Of a stretch of 32,109 bases of DNA, positions 1 to 11,278 are shown piece after piece. The stretch spans positions 8,988 through 41,096 of the forward strand of contig NW_003546280.1 of assembly GCF_000090795.2 (NCBI RefSeq), in the 5' to 3' direction. The DNA comes from Amphimedon queenslandica (lineage: Eukaryota > Porifera > Demospongiae > Haplosclerida > Niphatidae). Position 1 is the first letter of the stretch. Every line of letters begins with the position of its first letter. The notes under the pieces were generated by a model. The model ran no database searches. It was not told where the DNA came from and worked only from the letters and a program-made list of their open reading frames with translations. Both the position numbers and the translations under genes were made by a program.

Positions 1-261
1 CCTCTTTGGTTTTATTTTAGTTTTAGACTCTTGCATTGTTTTAGGAAAGGAAAGAGATAGTCTAGTACTTATTTTATAATAATTATTAAGAAACATTTTT
101 ATTATTTATTATGTTCTTTGTACTTGTCACAATGATAAAAATACACTATTACTATGGTAATGTTATTGATAGTGGCTCTAATGACAATAACAGTCATACA
201 TAAGGCATTGATAGTATTACCCAACAATTTGCTGACTGGAACTAGGACACTTCAGGATATC
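1..261. other. AT-rich upstream region of the Eph-like gene
   Basis: No gene is seen. The stretch from an ATG at 154 to the chosen start at 262 stays in frame with the Eph-like protein and could be an alternative N-terminus, but the signal peptide starts at 262. Confidence 0.5.
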
Positions 262-2789
262 ATGTCTACTCTTTTCTGTTTTTTACTTTTACTGCTTGGC
301 AGTTTAAGTTTCTTTCAGTGTGTCTCTTCTCAAAGTGTTGCTCCTGATGATGCTGATCCTTATTGTTCAGATATACCAATAAGAAATGTCACCTTTCCTA
401 ATGAAAGGATCCTACTGGACTCACAGAACTACAGGTCAACTCTTCTTGTTGGAGCAGAAGGAGAGAACAGGACATGGCTGACTATTGATTATGATAGAGG
501 GGGAGTAGGTCGACCTGGTTCTGCTGAATTTGTTGATTCTGTAAGATCTATTGATTGTTATTATTATTGTTATTATCTCATGTAGTGGTATGAAGGTAAT
601 CAAGGAGTACAGTGCTTACATCGAATCAATGTTTGTGCTACCCTGATCCCTGGAGGAACATCTTCATTCCAGAGCAATTGGCTAATAACACAATACATTA
701 ACATTAGTGAATCAGGAATAAGTCAATTAAGAATCAATGTAACGTTCTCATCGAATTTGGTGTGCTCAAGCCAGCAGTGTGCCCAGCAGCAGACATTTGA
801 AGTGCAGACATTTGAAACTAATGAACCAGATGAGATGGATAGAGGGAATATAACTTATTATTCATATGCTGGTGTTCGTCTAATACACACTGCTGCTGAG
901 GGAGCTATAACTGACTCTGAGTCATTTGCTGTGTCTAGTTCTGGCCTGTATCTGGCTATATGGGACCAAGGATCTTGTACTGTCATTAATCGGATTGTGG
1001 TATTCTACAATGTCTGTCCTTATCAAGTATTGAATAAAGCTATCTATCCAGAGACAGTAGCTCCTCAAGGGGGCTTCGATCCAGATAAAAATGTGAATGC
1101 TACTTGCATTGATAATGCTAGTCCTACATCATCTAATAGTTTAAGTTTAAAGTGTAGGTTATTAGGAGAATGGATTGGATCAGCTTCATGTCAATGTAAT
1201 GCTGGATATGAAGCTAATGGTACACTTTGTCAAGGTATATGCAGATTTTTATTCATGCTTATTTTAGTGTGCTATATAGTCATGTTAATGGCTATTAAGC
1301 CCAAAATTGATCACTTTGATCTTTACTTCGTTATCCATCAATAGTTTACTTTAGTAATGTATTTGCAACTATAAATGTTTATTTTGTCACAGCCACACAG
1401 CCACACATGTTCTTGTATACTGTGTCCATAATATTAATAATCTCTGGTATGTCTACTATAGCTTGTCAAGAAGGCACTTATAAGTCTGTCAAAGGAGACA
1501 GTGAATGTAAAAATTGTCCTAATAACAGCTACTCTGCTAGTCCTGGTTCTGTGTCCTGCCAGTGTCTGCCTGGTTATTATAGAGCACCTCATGAAGGTAT
1601 CACTGTGAGCTGCACTGGTAAGTATATTGTAGTGCGAGTATAATTTTAATCAACATACAATGAAAATATTTTTTAATTTAGCTCCTCCTAGCTCACCTCA
1701 GAACTTAACAAATGCTTCAGTTACAGAGACTATTATTAGCATTTCCTGGCTTGAGCCTACTTATAATGGAGGCAGAACTGATCTTTATTATGTTATCAGC
1801 ATTAACAGCTCAGTCAATGTTGTGGAGTATAGTACAGTACATACAAACTACACACTAATGGGATTAACTCCATTCACAACATATGAAATACAAGTGATGG
1901 CAAGAAATGGAGTGTCAGATCAAGACAATGCTAATGATAACAATAGAACTGTTACTATAACTGTCACTACTCATCCAACTGTTCCATCACATCCAAGGAA
2001 TGTGAGACTATCAGAAGGCTCATTGTTAACATGGTCTGATCCTATGAACTTATTTGGATCTGAACTGGTTGAGTATCTTGTATTATCTAATCCTCTTAAT
2101 GATACAAACAGTGCTGTAGTTAGAGTCAGACTACCTCCTACAGCTAACAGCTATGATTTGACTGATCTTAATGTTCCAAATGGGTTTCATTACATATGGG
2201 TAAGTTGGTAGGTCAAACCCTTTGAATTCTTAACTGAATAATCTAAGTGAATGCATTGTGGGACTGGCAAGGTTAAATTTCTATAAATCTAATTATTTTT
2301 TAGGTTCGGGCAGTTAGTAAAATTGGAGAGGGGGAATTTTCAACATCTGTTCTTTATAATCGAAGCAACTCATTTATGAATCCAACACTACCAACAGTAA
2401 ATAATGAACCATTAATCCTCTCTGTATCATTGGGGGCACTTGCACTGATAGTATTCATAGTGTTAGTAAATGCTTTGTTGTGGATTGTGCTGGTAATTAA
2501 GAGGAAAAGAAAGCAAAAGAGAAAGAAAGAGCAAAGTGCCTACATTGATTCAACTCTTAATCCTTCATATCAAATGACCACTGCTAGGAGCCCACCCACA
2601 ACAATGTTATCATCTCCTATTACTCAGGACAATGTTGCATATAATGAAATAGCTGCAATTCCTCACTTGAATTGTTTAAATCCAAATGAAAAATTTTATG
2701 AGGAAATTGATGATATTGCAGTAGACACTGCTGGTACTGCAACTGCAGCTGCTCCATCTACTACACCAACATACTGGGAAGTTTTCTAA
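262..2789 (+). CDS. Kinase-less Eph receptor-like transmembrane protein
   Basis: Five exons: 262-540, 586-1234, 1462-1617, 1682-2199, 2304-2789; 695 aa, in frame throughout. A signal peptide (about 1-24) is followed by an Eph-type ligand-binding domain (about 40-237) with the family signatures SNWLITQYI and SGLYLAIWDQGSC ending in a YNVCP motif. Next come a Cys-rich region (about 238-361) with GEWIGSASCQCNAGYE and an ephrin-receptor-like repeat (EGTYKS, CPNNSYSASPGS), two FN3 domains (about 362-556) and a membrane span (about 571-599). Full Eph receptors continue with a tyrosine kinase and a SAM domain. This protein stops after a roughly 96-residue tail, and no kinase exon fits before the next gene. 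The tail has a KRKRKQKRKK stop-transfer stretch and tyrosines in NPSY (623), VAYNEI (647), FYEEI (666) and TYWEVF (691); YEEI is the classic Src-family SH2 ligand. It is probably a cell-surface receptor that recruits other kinases, or a decoy. An in-frame ATG at 154 is possible, but 262 gives a clean signal peptide. Confidence 0.85.
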
Positions 2790-3152
2790 CAACTAAATTA
2801 ACAACAATAATAATTAATTTTGATAGAGTAATTACATAATATACATGTAGTTTGTAGTAACATTATACGACTTGAGAATGTCTAAAATTATTTTTTCTAA
2901 CTTATTGTCTATTCTGATCAAAATTGAATTTTTTAAGTTGCTCCAAAATCTGGCGAAAGACCATGTTAACTGTTGCGCAATGAATGGAGTTCAATGGTTT
3001 GTTTAGTAATTAATGTATTGAGGTTGATCTAGAGGGAGTAGAGCTTCAATAGCATGTACTATAAACTGTATTTAGTATGATAAACTAGTATAAATCACTG
3101 ACAGTTTTCATTTTCTTATTGGAGTCCAATTTTGAAAGATAAATTTCAGTAA
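2790..3152. other. Intergenic region between the two Eph-like genes
   Basis: Non-coding, AT-rich, 363 bp. Apart from the repeat fragment at 2912-2960 I see nothing here: no kinase or SAM-domain coding sequence in any frame, and no clear AATAAA. Confidence 0.7.
2912..2960 (+). repeat. Fragment of the 186-bp repeat
   Basis: TTCTGATCAAAATTGAATTTTTTAAGTTGCTCCAAAATCTGGCGAAAG-like sequence matches the part of the unit just before the palindrome. It lies between the two Eph-like genes, and no palindrome follows. Confidence 0.6.
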
Positions 3153-4310
3153 ATGATGGTCTCTTTCTCTCTCAGTCTACTTGTGCTCTTATTTTATACA
3201 AATCTCTCTCAGTCAGTTGCTCCTTATGATGCTAATGAGAAGTGCTACAATTCAACTTCATCATCAAATCTAACAATATTACTGGACACAAATCATTATG
3301 ATGTAATGGATCTCTTAGGAAAGAATAGTACATGGGTATCTATTAATGAAACTGTAAGTTCCTATACTATCTCTATTGTTAGCATAATTCATTTTTAGTG
3401 GAAAGAAATGAGCATGAATCAGGAATGCAGGCATAATTTGACAGTCTGTCACTCTCGCTCTCAACATTCCAATTGGCTGGTAACACAGTTTATTAACATC
3501 AGTGACAGCAGGGTTGAAAAGCTAAGCATTAATGTCACATATTCAACTAATTGTCAGACTAAGGATTGCCAACAAAGCAATAGTAGTTTCTCCATTTGGA
3601 TATATGAAACTGATACGGTGGATAATGTTGACCAGAATGATACCAGTCTGTATCAATATACAGGATTAGATTTCCCTGAGGCTGACATGGATAACAGCAC
3701 GACTGTTAATGCATCATTCGATATAAGCAAATCTGGATTATACTTGGCATTAGTTGATATGACAAGCTGCACAACGCTATACCGGTTAGTTATATACTAT
3801 GATGATAATCTTCTAGAATGCAAGTGTTCTATCACATCATCAGAAAGTACAACATTCACTACTACTACTCAAGAGAAATCACTAGTGATTACATTTACAT
3901 CAGTTTCAGGGACTAGTACAATGACTCAAATGTCAATAGACTCAACTACACAGCCTACATCATCAGTGACTAATGGTACAACTGAACCTGAGGATGACAA
4001 TGTCACAACTGTTATTGCAATCACTGCTGGTTTTGTGATAGTTACAGTGATACTAATAATAATCGTGATAATAAATGTCTTTTTGAGTCTGGCAGTATTA
4101 AAGAGAAGAAAAACGCATGCTCAACAGAACGTCACATCAAAAGATGTGTTCCTCGCATCATATGATCCTTATCAAGAGCAGGCCAATGATGGTGAGGAAG
4201 AGTATGACTATGATAAAAAGGAAGGAGTTGATGATGTAAAGACATTCACAGTTGAAGAAACGGCCATTGTGGAACCAGGAGAAAACACAGAAGAGTGTGA
4301 GCATAACTAA
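3153..4310 (+). CDS. Eph ligand-binding-domain-only membrane protein
   Basis: Two exons, 3153-3353 and 3399-4310, give 370 aa. A signal peptide (about 1-21, ending near SQSVAPYDAN) leads into a domain clearly related to the Eph ligand-binding domain of the gene upstream: LLDTNHYD, SNWLVTQFINIS, LSINVTYS and SGLYLALVDMTSC, with matching cysteines. The Cys-rich region and FN3 domains are absent. A Ser/Thr-rich, potentially heavily O-glycosylated stalk (about 208-268) follows, then a membrane span (about 270-301) and an acidic tail of about 69 residues containing SYDPYQE and EEEYDYD. The first intron is 45 bp and falls at the same place and phase as in the upstream gene, so the two are tandem relatives. 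It could be a ligand sink or co-receptor for ephrin-like ligands (inference). AATAAA at 4571-4576 is a possible polyadenylation signal. Confidence 0.82.
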
Positions 4311-4605
4311 TAATAGTTTGTTAGTTTTAAATTCAAAAATTGTAGATTCTTTTTTTACTTTCCCTTCTCTCTCTTCTCTTTTTCTCTCTGAATTCCTTTT
4401 TGTTATTAATTGAGCTTCTCTTTACTCAAGTTTTGGGGATTATTACTTTAGACAAATAGTTTCAGTTTCACAATGATCATACTGATATACTAACTGAGAT
4501 AAACATTGGAGAAATTGATAATACATACATACATGTACATACATGCTATCAAAGTGATCAATAATGTTATAATAAAGACGATAATAAGTGAATGGTTAGT
4601 TTACT

Positions 4606-6214
4606 TTACTTTCTCTGTCTCCTAAGTGCTCTCTCTGTGTCTTTATCTGCCTCCAAGTTGTGCTCTAGTATCATTTCAGGGCAACCTCCAACAGGACACT
4701 TTGCTCTGCCAGCTGGACGGGAGCGCACGTGTGCCAGTACAGCTGTAAAAAGCAACAAAATATAACCAACTATTAACAAGAGTACTCTTGCTGTTAATGT
4801 TCTTAAGCATTGTTTCCCACAGGACTTTGGCATATTGCTCATATAGCTTCTCATCAGTGGATTTTCAATGTCTAAATTTGGACCAAAGTTCCTGTACTAT
4901 AGCACAGGGTCATCGGCCAAATTTCGCCAAAAATGACTAGGAGAAATCTCCATTTTAATAATTCCTCTGATGAATATACATGTTCTTATGTTGTGTAGAA
5001 AGTTTGAGCTAATTCCAATCAAATTTGGATTTTTTATAAATTTTTAAAGTTGCTCCAAAATCAGGCCAAAGTCCCTGTACTATAGTACAGGATCATCGAC
5101 CAAATTTTGCCAAAAATGACTAGGAGACAATTCTCCATTTTTATAATATTTTCTGATGCATATACATGTACTTATGTTGTGTAGAAAGTTTGAGCTGATT
5201 CCAATCAAGTTTGGATTTTTTATGAATTTTAAAAGTTGCTCCAAAATCAGGCCAAAGTCCCTGTACTATAGCACAGGGTCATCGGCCAAATTTTGCCAAA
5301 AATGACTAGGAGAGAATTCTCCATTTTTATTACATTTCCTGATGCATATACATGTACTTATGTTGCGTAGAAAGTTTGAGCTGATTCCGATCAAGTTTGG
5401 ATTTTTTATGAATTTTAAAAGTTGCTCCAAAATCAGACCCAAAGTTCCTGTACGATATGCCTTTCCTTACCATCTTTTGAATAAATGTGTCCACAAGTCG
5501 TATTCTTCACTGGTTTCTCTAGGTCCTTCAGTGTAATAGGACAAGTTAGAGATCGCTGAACTTGACCCATCATTAGGTCTTCATCGCCTTCCAGAGCACC
5601 TCTTTCTCCCTCTATCTCTTTCTCTGTGATCCTCTTATACTCAATCACAGCTGGATGAGTACTATTAACGGCACATTTACAAGATCATAGTGATCATAAC
5701 TTCAGTCATACTTCACATTTCTGGTATCTTGAGATTTGAAGTTTTCAAGATGCCTGTCAAAAATATCGATAACAGATTCACTGTTTTCTTCCGATTCTGA
5801 ATATTCTTGGAGTATATTATCGCCCTCTCCAATAACTTTTTTAATATTGTCCATTTCGTACTGGACAGCTGCAATGTTACCAAGATATTCCTCAATAGTG
5901 TCGAGTTTATCTTCAATGCTGTCTATGCCATAGTTTTCTTTTATTTCCTTTAAAATAGACGTCAATTTATCCACACAAATGCATTATTTATTAACAATTT
6001 CATTATTTTATAACCAACCACACTGATCATTGACATTGTTGTTTATCATTATTTAAAGTTTTATTTTAATTACCATAAAATCTTCAGCAGCATCAGAATA
6101 ACATTTAAAGGACTTTTTAATTATTTCGTCGAAAAACCTACAATCACTGGCTGATTCCCTGAGTTCTATATCCCTGCCAAGTCTGCTGCTACTAGCAGTG
6201 CTAGTGGACGCCAT
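4606..6214 (-). CDS. NSMCE2: NSMCE2/MMS21 SUMO E3 ligase (SMC5/6 subunit)
   Basis: Four exons read on the minus strand: 6214-6074, 5947-5712, 5661-5471 and 4742-4606; 234 aa, close to the 247 aa of the human protein. The first half is helical and probably coiled coil, as expected for the SMC5-docking arm. The C-terminal half is an SP-RING: LTCPITLKDLEKPVKN, TTCGHIYSKDA, then AKCPVGGCPEMI. The zinc ligands are likely C182, H184, C205 and C210, with C166 as the conserved SP-RING N-terminal cysteine. This family SUMOylates SMC5/6 and cohesin targets during DNA repair in the nucleus. The last intron (4743-5470) is filled with a ~186-bp tandem repeat that separates the final exon from the rest, and the final exon reads on its own as a false membrane protein. 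The first intron boundary at 5947 is the least certain. It is divergent from the carboxypeptidase gene, with 114 bp between the start codons. Confidence 0.85.
4872..5458 (+). repeat. ~186-bp tandem repeat, about 3 copies, in the NSMCE2 last intron
   Basis: Units are marked by CCTGTACTATAGTACAGG-like palindromes starting near 4891, 5074, 5260 and (degenerate) 5447, a spacing of 183-187 bp. Each unit includes TTGCTCCAAAATCAGGCCAAAGT before the palindrome and GCCAAATTT..AAAAATGACTAGGAG after it, then TTATGTTG..GTAGAAAGTTTGAGC. The last copy stops a few bases before the splice donor of exon 3. Confidence 0.93.
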
Positions 6215-6328
6215 GTTGAAAATGGGTGGAGCTATGTAAAAATCAAGGGCGTGGCTAGTTTAATTTTGGGGGGGCTGGGCTTGTTTGCTTTTCCTTGCAA
6301 GGTGGAGCTGAGAAGTCTTGACAAAGAA
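6215..6328. promoter_or_regulatory. Bidirectional promoter of NSMCE2 and the carboxypeptidase
   Basis: Only 114 bp separate the two divergent start codons, so both genes probably share this control region. It contains GGGCGTGGC (6247-6255), a GC/CACC-box of the Sp/KLF type. The NSMCE2 start itself reads AACATGGCGTCC on the minus strand, similar to the YY1-type AANATGGCG motif. No TATA box is visible. The transcription start sites are unknown. Confidence 0.6.
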
Positions 6329-9300
6329 ATGGACTCCAGCAGCGAGTCTTGCGGGGGAAAGGGCCAGTTTCTCTGTCTCCAGAACCTCTTTGCAGACGAC
6401 GGGGAGTCCGAGAGCTCCGGGGATGACTCTGCTAGTGACAGAGAGTGGAAAGAGGCCGTGAGAGCCGCTGTGGAGACAGAGATAGAATACCAAGTCCAGC
6501 TGAGGCTAGCATTAGAGGGGAAAGGTGCAGCTAGGGAAGGAATGAAGCGACACGGAGAGGAGATAGAAGAGTCTGCAGAGATGCATGTTATGAGAGGAAA
6601 GCGTCAGCAGCCTCAGAAAGACGATCATTTAAGATCAATAACACCTGAAGCAGGTGAGGAAAAGGATCCCACTTCTAGCTTAGAAAACGATAAAGAAATA
6701 CCAGAAGCTACAAGTATCAAGGTGCCAAATAACAAGCATTCCACAGTAGAAGCTGAGGAGAGAGTAAAGGAGAAGGAGGATGCCTCAAAAGTCTCACAGC
6801 AGAGACACCAATCGATATATGAATACGTTACAAGCAAATATGGTGCACCTACTGACCAGTTGCAACATTTACTGAAAGCAGGGACATACCACTGCCTATC
6901 TGAAGAAGAGAGGGTCAGAATTGGCATAGATAAGAGGGTAAAATGGCCGGTTGAATGTAACATTGCTCTCCCAACTCAGACTCATCAAAGAATTGAGAAA
7001 CAATCGAAAGTACCTTTGGAGTTCTTTGAACCTCTCTTAGGAAACCAGAGACCACTTCGTAACTATACTGGGCCACGCCCTGTTGTGTATGATGGTCAGA
7101 ATGGAGGCCCTATTGAAAGAAGGAAGGAAGTAGAAGAAGAAGGCAAAGTAGAGAAAGAGAAAAGAGGAGGAGGAGAGAGAGGGAGAGTGGGACTGACTTT
7201 TGAGTCAAGATTTGAAAGTGGGAATTTACGTCAAGCCATGCAAGTGTGAGTATTCATTTTACAATTACATTTTCTACATGTCAATTAGTGTTTGTGTACA
7301 TGCAATGTTTCTAAATGTATCGTACTGTTTGCCTTCGTTTGGTAAACGTTTACACTTTGTTTTTTCTGTTTATCTTTTATAGTGATGAATATGAATATGA
7401 CCTGGTCCTTAATACTGACTTGTACACAGAGAAGCACACACAATGGTTGGTTGATGGAACTGGTGTTGAGTTTATCTTCTATTACTTAAACAAATTTCAT
7501 TAAAAAAATACTTCTCAATCACAATCCCATTATTTTAGCTTTCCACTCTGTTTTTATATATAATTTCAAACTTCATCACTTCTTTCTCTTTCACTTTCAG
7601 GTTTTATTTCAAAGTATCTGGTATGACTCCAAATGTAACTTATACCTTTAACATTATTAATTTCTTCAAAAAGGACAGCCTTTATAATCACGGTAAGCAC
7701 ATATGATAAAATGTATACTAATTTTACTTTGATTTAATAATCATAAATATCTAGGCATGAAGATACTGATGTATTCTGAGATTGATTCCAGTTGGCAAAG
7801 GGTTGGCTACGACATATCCTACAGGAGATTACAATCTCATTCCTCTCCTTTACTCAAGCAAGGAAACACCTACCACTACCTTTCCTGGAAAATGGTCAGT
7901 CAAATACTTTTGTTTCAATGAACTGTATAATAATAGTATATGAGTTCTTTTATCTTCATTTTGCATTCCATCATAATAGATAATTTTCTGTATGACTTAA
8001 TTTACATTGTTTTTCATTCATTAATTACAGGAATTTGTTCACGATGGTGATACAGTTTATTTTAGTCACTGCTATCCATACACTTTCTCATCTCTTCTGT
8101 CATTTCTTGATCAACTGGAGGAAGACACAAAATCCAAGAAGATTTTAAAAAGACAAGTATGCAATAACAAATATTGATTCCTTCTTATTATTTTTATACT
8201 ACTTCAGACCCTGTGTGAAACTCTTGCTGGGAACCCTTGCCCTCTCTTAACGATCACAGATTTTGAGAGTGAGTTAAGTATATTTTTTAAGTTTATAGTT
8301 TTTGCTTTAGATCAGGAGGAGTGCTGGGCTCAGAGAATGGGTGTGGTTTTCATGGCTCGGGTCCATCCAGGAGAGACCAATAGTTCGTGGATGATGCATG
8401 GAATACTGAAATATCTCACTTCAGATAATAAACATGCTAAAGTAAATGTTTATATTTTGCTATCATTTAAAAACAACAAAAATACATTAGTAGCTATTAA
8501 AAATTGTATTTTTATATGCAATGTCATCATAGTATTTTAATATGCAAAAATATTGTATAATTATTACAGTTGGTTTTTGTACTTTTAGTATTTGCGGAGT
8601 CATTTCGTTTTTAAGATTATTCCAATACTGAATCCTGATGGAGTTATTGTTGGCAATTACAGAACATCACTAACTGGTGTTGATCTCAATAGAATCTATA
8701 AGAATCCTGTAGAAGTACAATGAGCAAACATTGGCTTGCTATTAATCTTTTTTTCTTGCAGAAACTTTTTCCAACTGTTTACCATGCAAAGAAATTGGTC
8801 CAGTCTTTCATGGAGGAAAGAAAAGTAAGTTTAAGAATGAAGATCTTTTGCTTGTATATTACACTATAAAATTTTCTTTTTATCCTCAGATTGCACTTTA
8901 TGTTGATTTGCATGGTCACAGTCGAAATCAGAACATATTTATGTATGGTTGCCACACCCCTCAATGTGACCACACCCATTTTTTACAGGAGAGAGTCGTC
9001 CCATGGCTTTTATCACAAATAGTATGTGCATGCATACATATTCAAGTTTTGCTTTACTAATTTTTTTCTAGTCAAAAGAAAAATTTTCATTCAAATCTTG
9101 TAAGTTTGCAGTTCAGCGATGCAAGGAGTCGACTGGGCGTGTTAGCTTGTGGAGAATGGGTGTGGCTAACAGCTTTACAATGGAAGCCTCGTTTTGTGGA
9201 ACTAACCTGACAAGGTAATGACTTTCGAATTAATATTTAATTATTAATTTTATTGTAACAATTAGACCTACTCCTCTTCATTTTAATCAACAAGACCTCA

Positions 9301-11278
9301 TTGACAGTGGAAGAGAACTGTGTGAGATGCTATTAAAAATGCAGCATTATCTTAAAAGTGCAAGGTATTTATAGTTTTCTGTAGTTTTGCTGCAATATGC
9401 TGCAGTCATTATTATTATTATATTTTTAAAACTATTGTAGCTATCAATATAAAGTCCACTGTCGCATAGCTGAGTATTATCTGCAGCAACTTGATCCAGA
9501 GGAAAAGACAGCTGATAGTTCTAAGGATCATGCTCTTCCTGACCTGGTGACAATTGCAGAGGAGGCCAGCGTTGAGAGAAAGAGAAGAGTGCGACAACAA
9601 ATGTCTAAATGTTTGAGACTGTTTCACGGAACTTCAATGAAAGAATTAGAAAGAGAGTCTAGGTACATTAGCACCACTGTTGCATGTACATTAAAAAAAC
9701 ATTGAATTGATGCACATGTATATTACTTTGTTTTTATTCAGTACAAGTGGATCTGACAGTGAAGATGACGATTTTAAGTATAAAACTAAGCATAAGGTAT
9801 TGATGTATTTATGCTATGTAGAAAGTTTGAGCCGATTCCAAGCTCAAATTTTTGAGTTATGGCCATTTTAAAAATGAATCAATTTTTGAAAAAATACCCA
9901 AGGGCTATAGCCTATGGTTTTTTCCAAAAAATGGTTCCGAAATCACCCCAAATTTTTATTACATTTTTTGATACATAACGATGTATTTATACTATTTAAA
10001 AAGTGTGAACTAATTCTGACAAATATTTTTTGAGTTATGGCCATAGTAATGAATTTTCAATAAGAATAATCATTAATAATTATTAGTAGATTAATTATTT
10101 ATTATTATAGACTCGTCAAGTTCGCAAAAAACACAAGAGACATCAAGAGCCTCCTCCTCCTCCTCCTCCTCCCCCTCCTGTACTTAGCAACCATCATCAT
10201 ACAAACAGCTCACAGTTGACTTCCCCTTCTGAACCCAAACCCAAGCCTGTCAAACAGGTCAGGAAAACCGGTTTTGAAACAATTTTGTATCAATATTATT
10301 ATTATTATTATTATTATTATGTAGCAAAATAAAGACAATGCTGTACAAGACAAAGAGAAAAGTGATAAAACTGGAGATGAAAAGGAAAAGGAGACCAGCA
10401 AACAGATCAACAGTGCACCACCAAGACTGCAAAGAGTATGCAATGAATTAATATTTTTGCATATCCCTGCTACATGAAACTTATAGGCTTCACATCCACT
10501 CCACAGTTGGAGGTTCATTAATAAATATGCTAATCGGTCCAATGGAGGAATACCAATGTTCTCAGAAGAGAGACAAAAAGAGAGACAAGAGAAGGTATCT
10601 TTGTCATTAGATATTTGAATGTTGCTTTGATGTTGCATGCAGGCAAGATTGAAATCGCAAAGTCTGACTACACAAAGCAGTAATAGTGAAGCAAACAAAG
10701 TATGAAAGAATTGAATGAGAGGGAGAGAGGAGAAAGATGAATATAAATTTTATTTCATATCCTTTTAGCTTCAATCAGTATTTCACTTGACAGCTAATGA
10801 GTTGTGCAGTCCAGCTGCAGTAACTGCATCAAAAGGTTCCTCTAGAGCTACGCCATCACTACCACCTATCCCTTTCACCTCAAAGAGCCACTCTCACTTT
10901 AGCTCTGCAACCTGGAGTCCTGGGACTCACTTTCCAATGATACCAATAGAGACTGGACTGAGTCGCAAAGGACAAAATCAGTATCATAACAGTAACACAG
11001 AGAGAGAAGGAGACTCGCATTATGAAGTTATCAAGAAATTAATCGAGTCTCGTCGACAAATATCCCGCCCACTCAAAATCCAAATGCCACCACATTCAGT
11101 GCAGCCTACAGGCAGTGTCAGACCTAATAAAAGACAGCCACATATTAATGGAAGTGTTCATAAAGTTCCTCCTCCTCCTCTTCCACCGTCCCTTCCTCCT
11201 AGTTTGCCTGGGCTACCACCTGAATTGACTCAGTATATTAGTGAAGTTTGGCGGAAACATGCAGTCAGTCACTTCTAG
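6329..11278 (+). CDS. AGBL2: Cytosolic carboxypeptidase, AGBL2/AGBL3 (CCP2/3) type
   Basis: Nineteen exons: 6329-7245, 7383-7445, 7601-7692, 7755-7894, 8031-8156, 8208-8268, 8311-8441, 8589-8714, 8762-8824, 8890-9021, 9072-9214, 9266-9364, 9441-9662, 9742-9796, 10111-10257, 10325-10435, 10487-10594, 10643-10699, 10769-11278; about 1100 aa. CCPs are M14 metallopeptidases that remove glutamates from tubulin tails (deglutamylation), typically in cilia and centrioles. The CCP N-domain shows [26 protein letters not shown] and [12 protein letters not shown]. Zinc is bound by H485 and E488 in HPGET and by H581 in [18 protein letters not shown]; the substrate loop is LNPDG and the catalytic Glu is E655 in [10 protein letters not shown]. 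The acidic N-terminal third (about 1-260) and the C-terminal third, with a polyproline run and a [12 protein letters not shown] stretch, look disordered. The 8714 donor was chosen by length against the family (8708 is also possible). AGBL2 versus AGBL3 cannot be decided. The first in-frame ATG is 6329. Confidence 0.9.
9811..10050 (+). repeat. Diverged relative of the 186-bp repeat in a carboxypeptidase intron
   Basis: The intron 9797-10110 contains GTAGAAAGTTTGAGCCGATTCC and, about 180 bp later, a degenerate copy of the same stretch, each followed by TTTTTGAGTTATGGCCAT. The palindromic centre is replaced by a different imperfect one around GGGCTATAGCC (9902-9912). This looks like a second subfamily. 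Confidence 0.65.

Noticed and set aside
2304..4605. Searched for a split tyrosine kinase or SAM domain belonging to the Eph-like gene
   Set aside because: No glycine loop, HRDLAA-like or DFG motif was found in any frame downstream; only the second Eph-like gene and repeats are present.
4606..4854. Apparent 82-aa single-span membrane protein on the minus strand
   Set aside because: Its hydrophobic front half is intron sequence with a clear acceptor (TTTTTACAG) at 4743, and its second half is the last NSMCE2 exon.
6251..6328. Longer N-terminus for the carboxypeptidase
   Set aside because: The upstream in-frame start at 6251 is GTG, not ATG, and it overlaps the promoter motif; the first ATG is at 6329.
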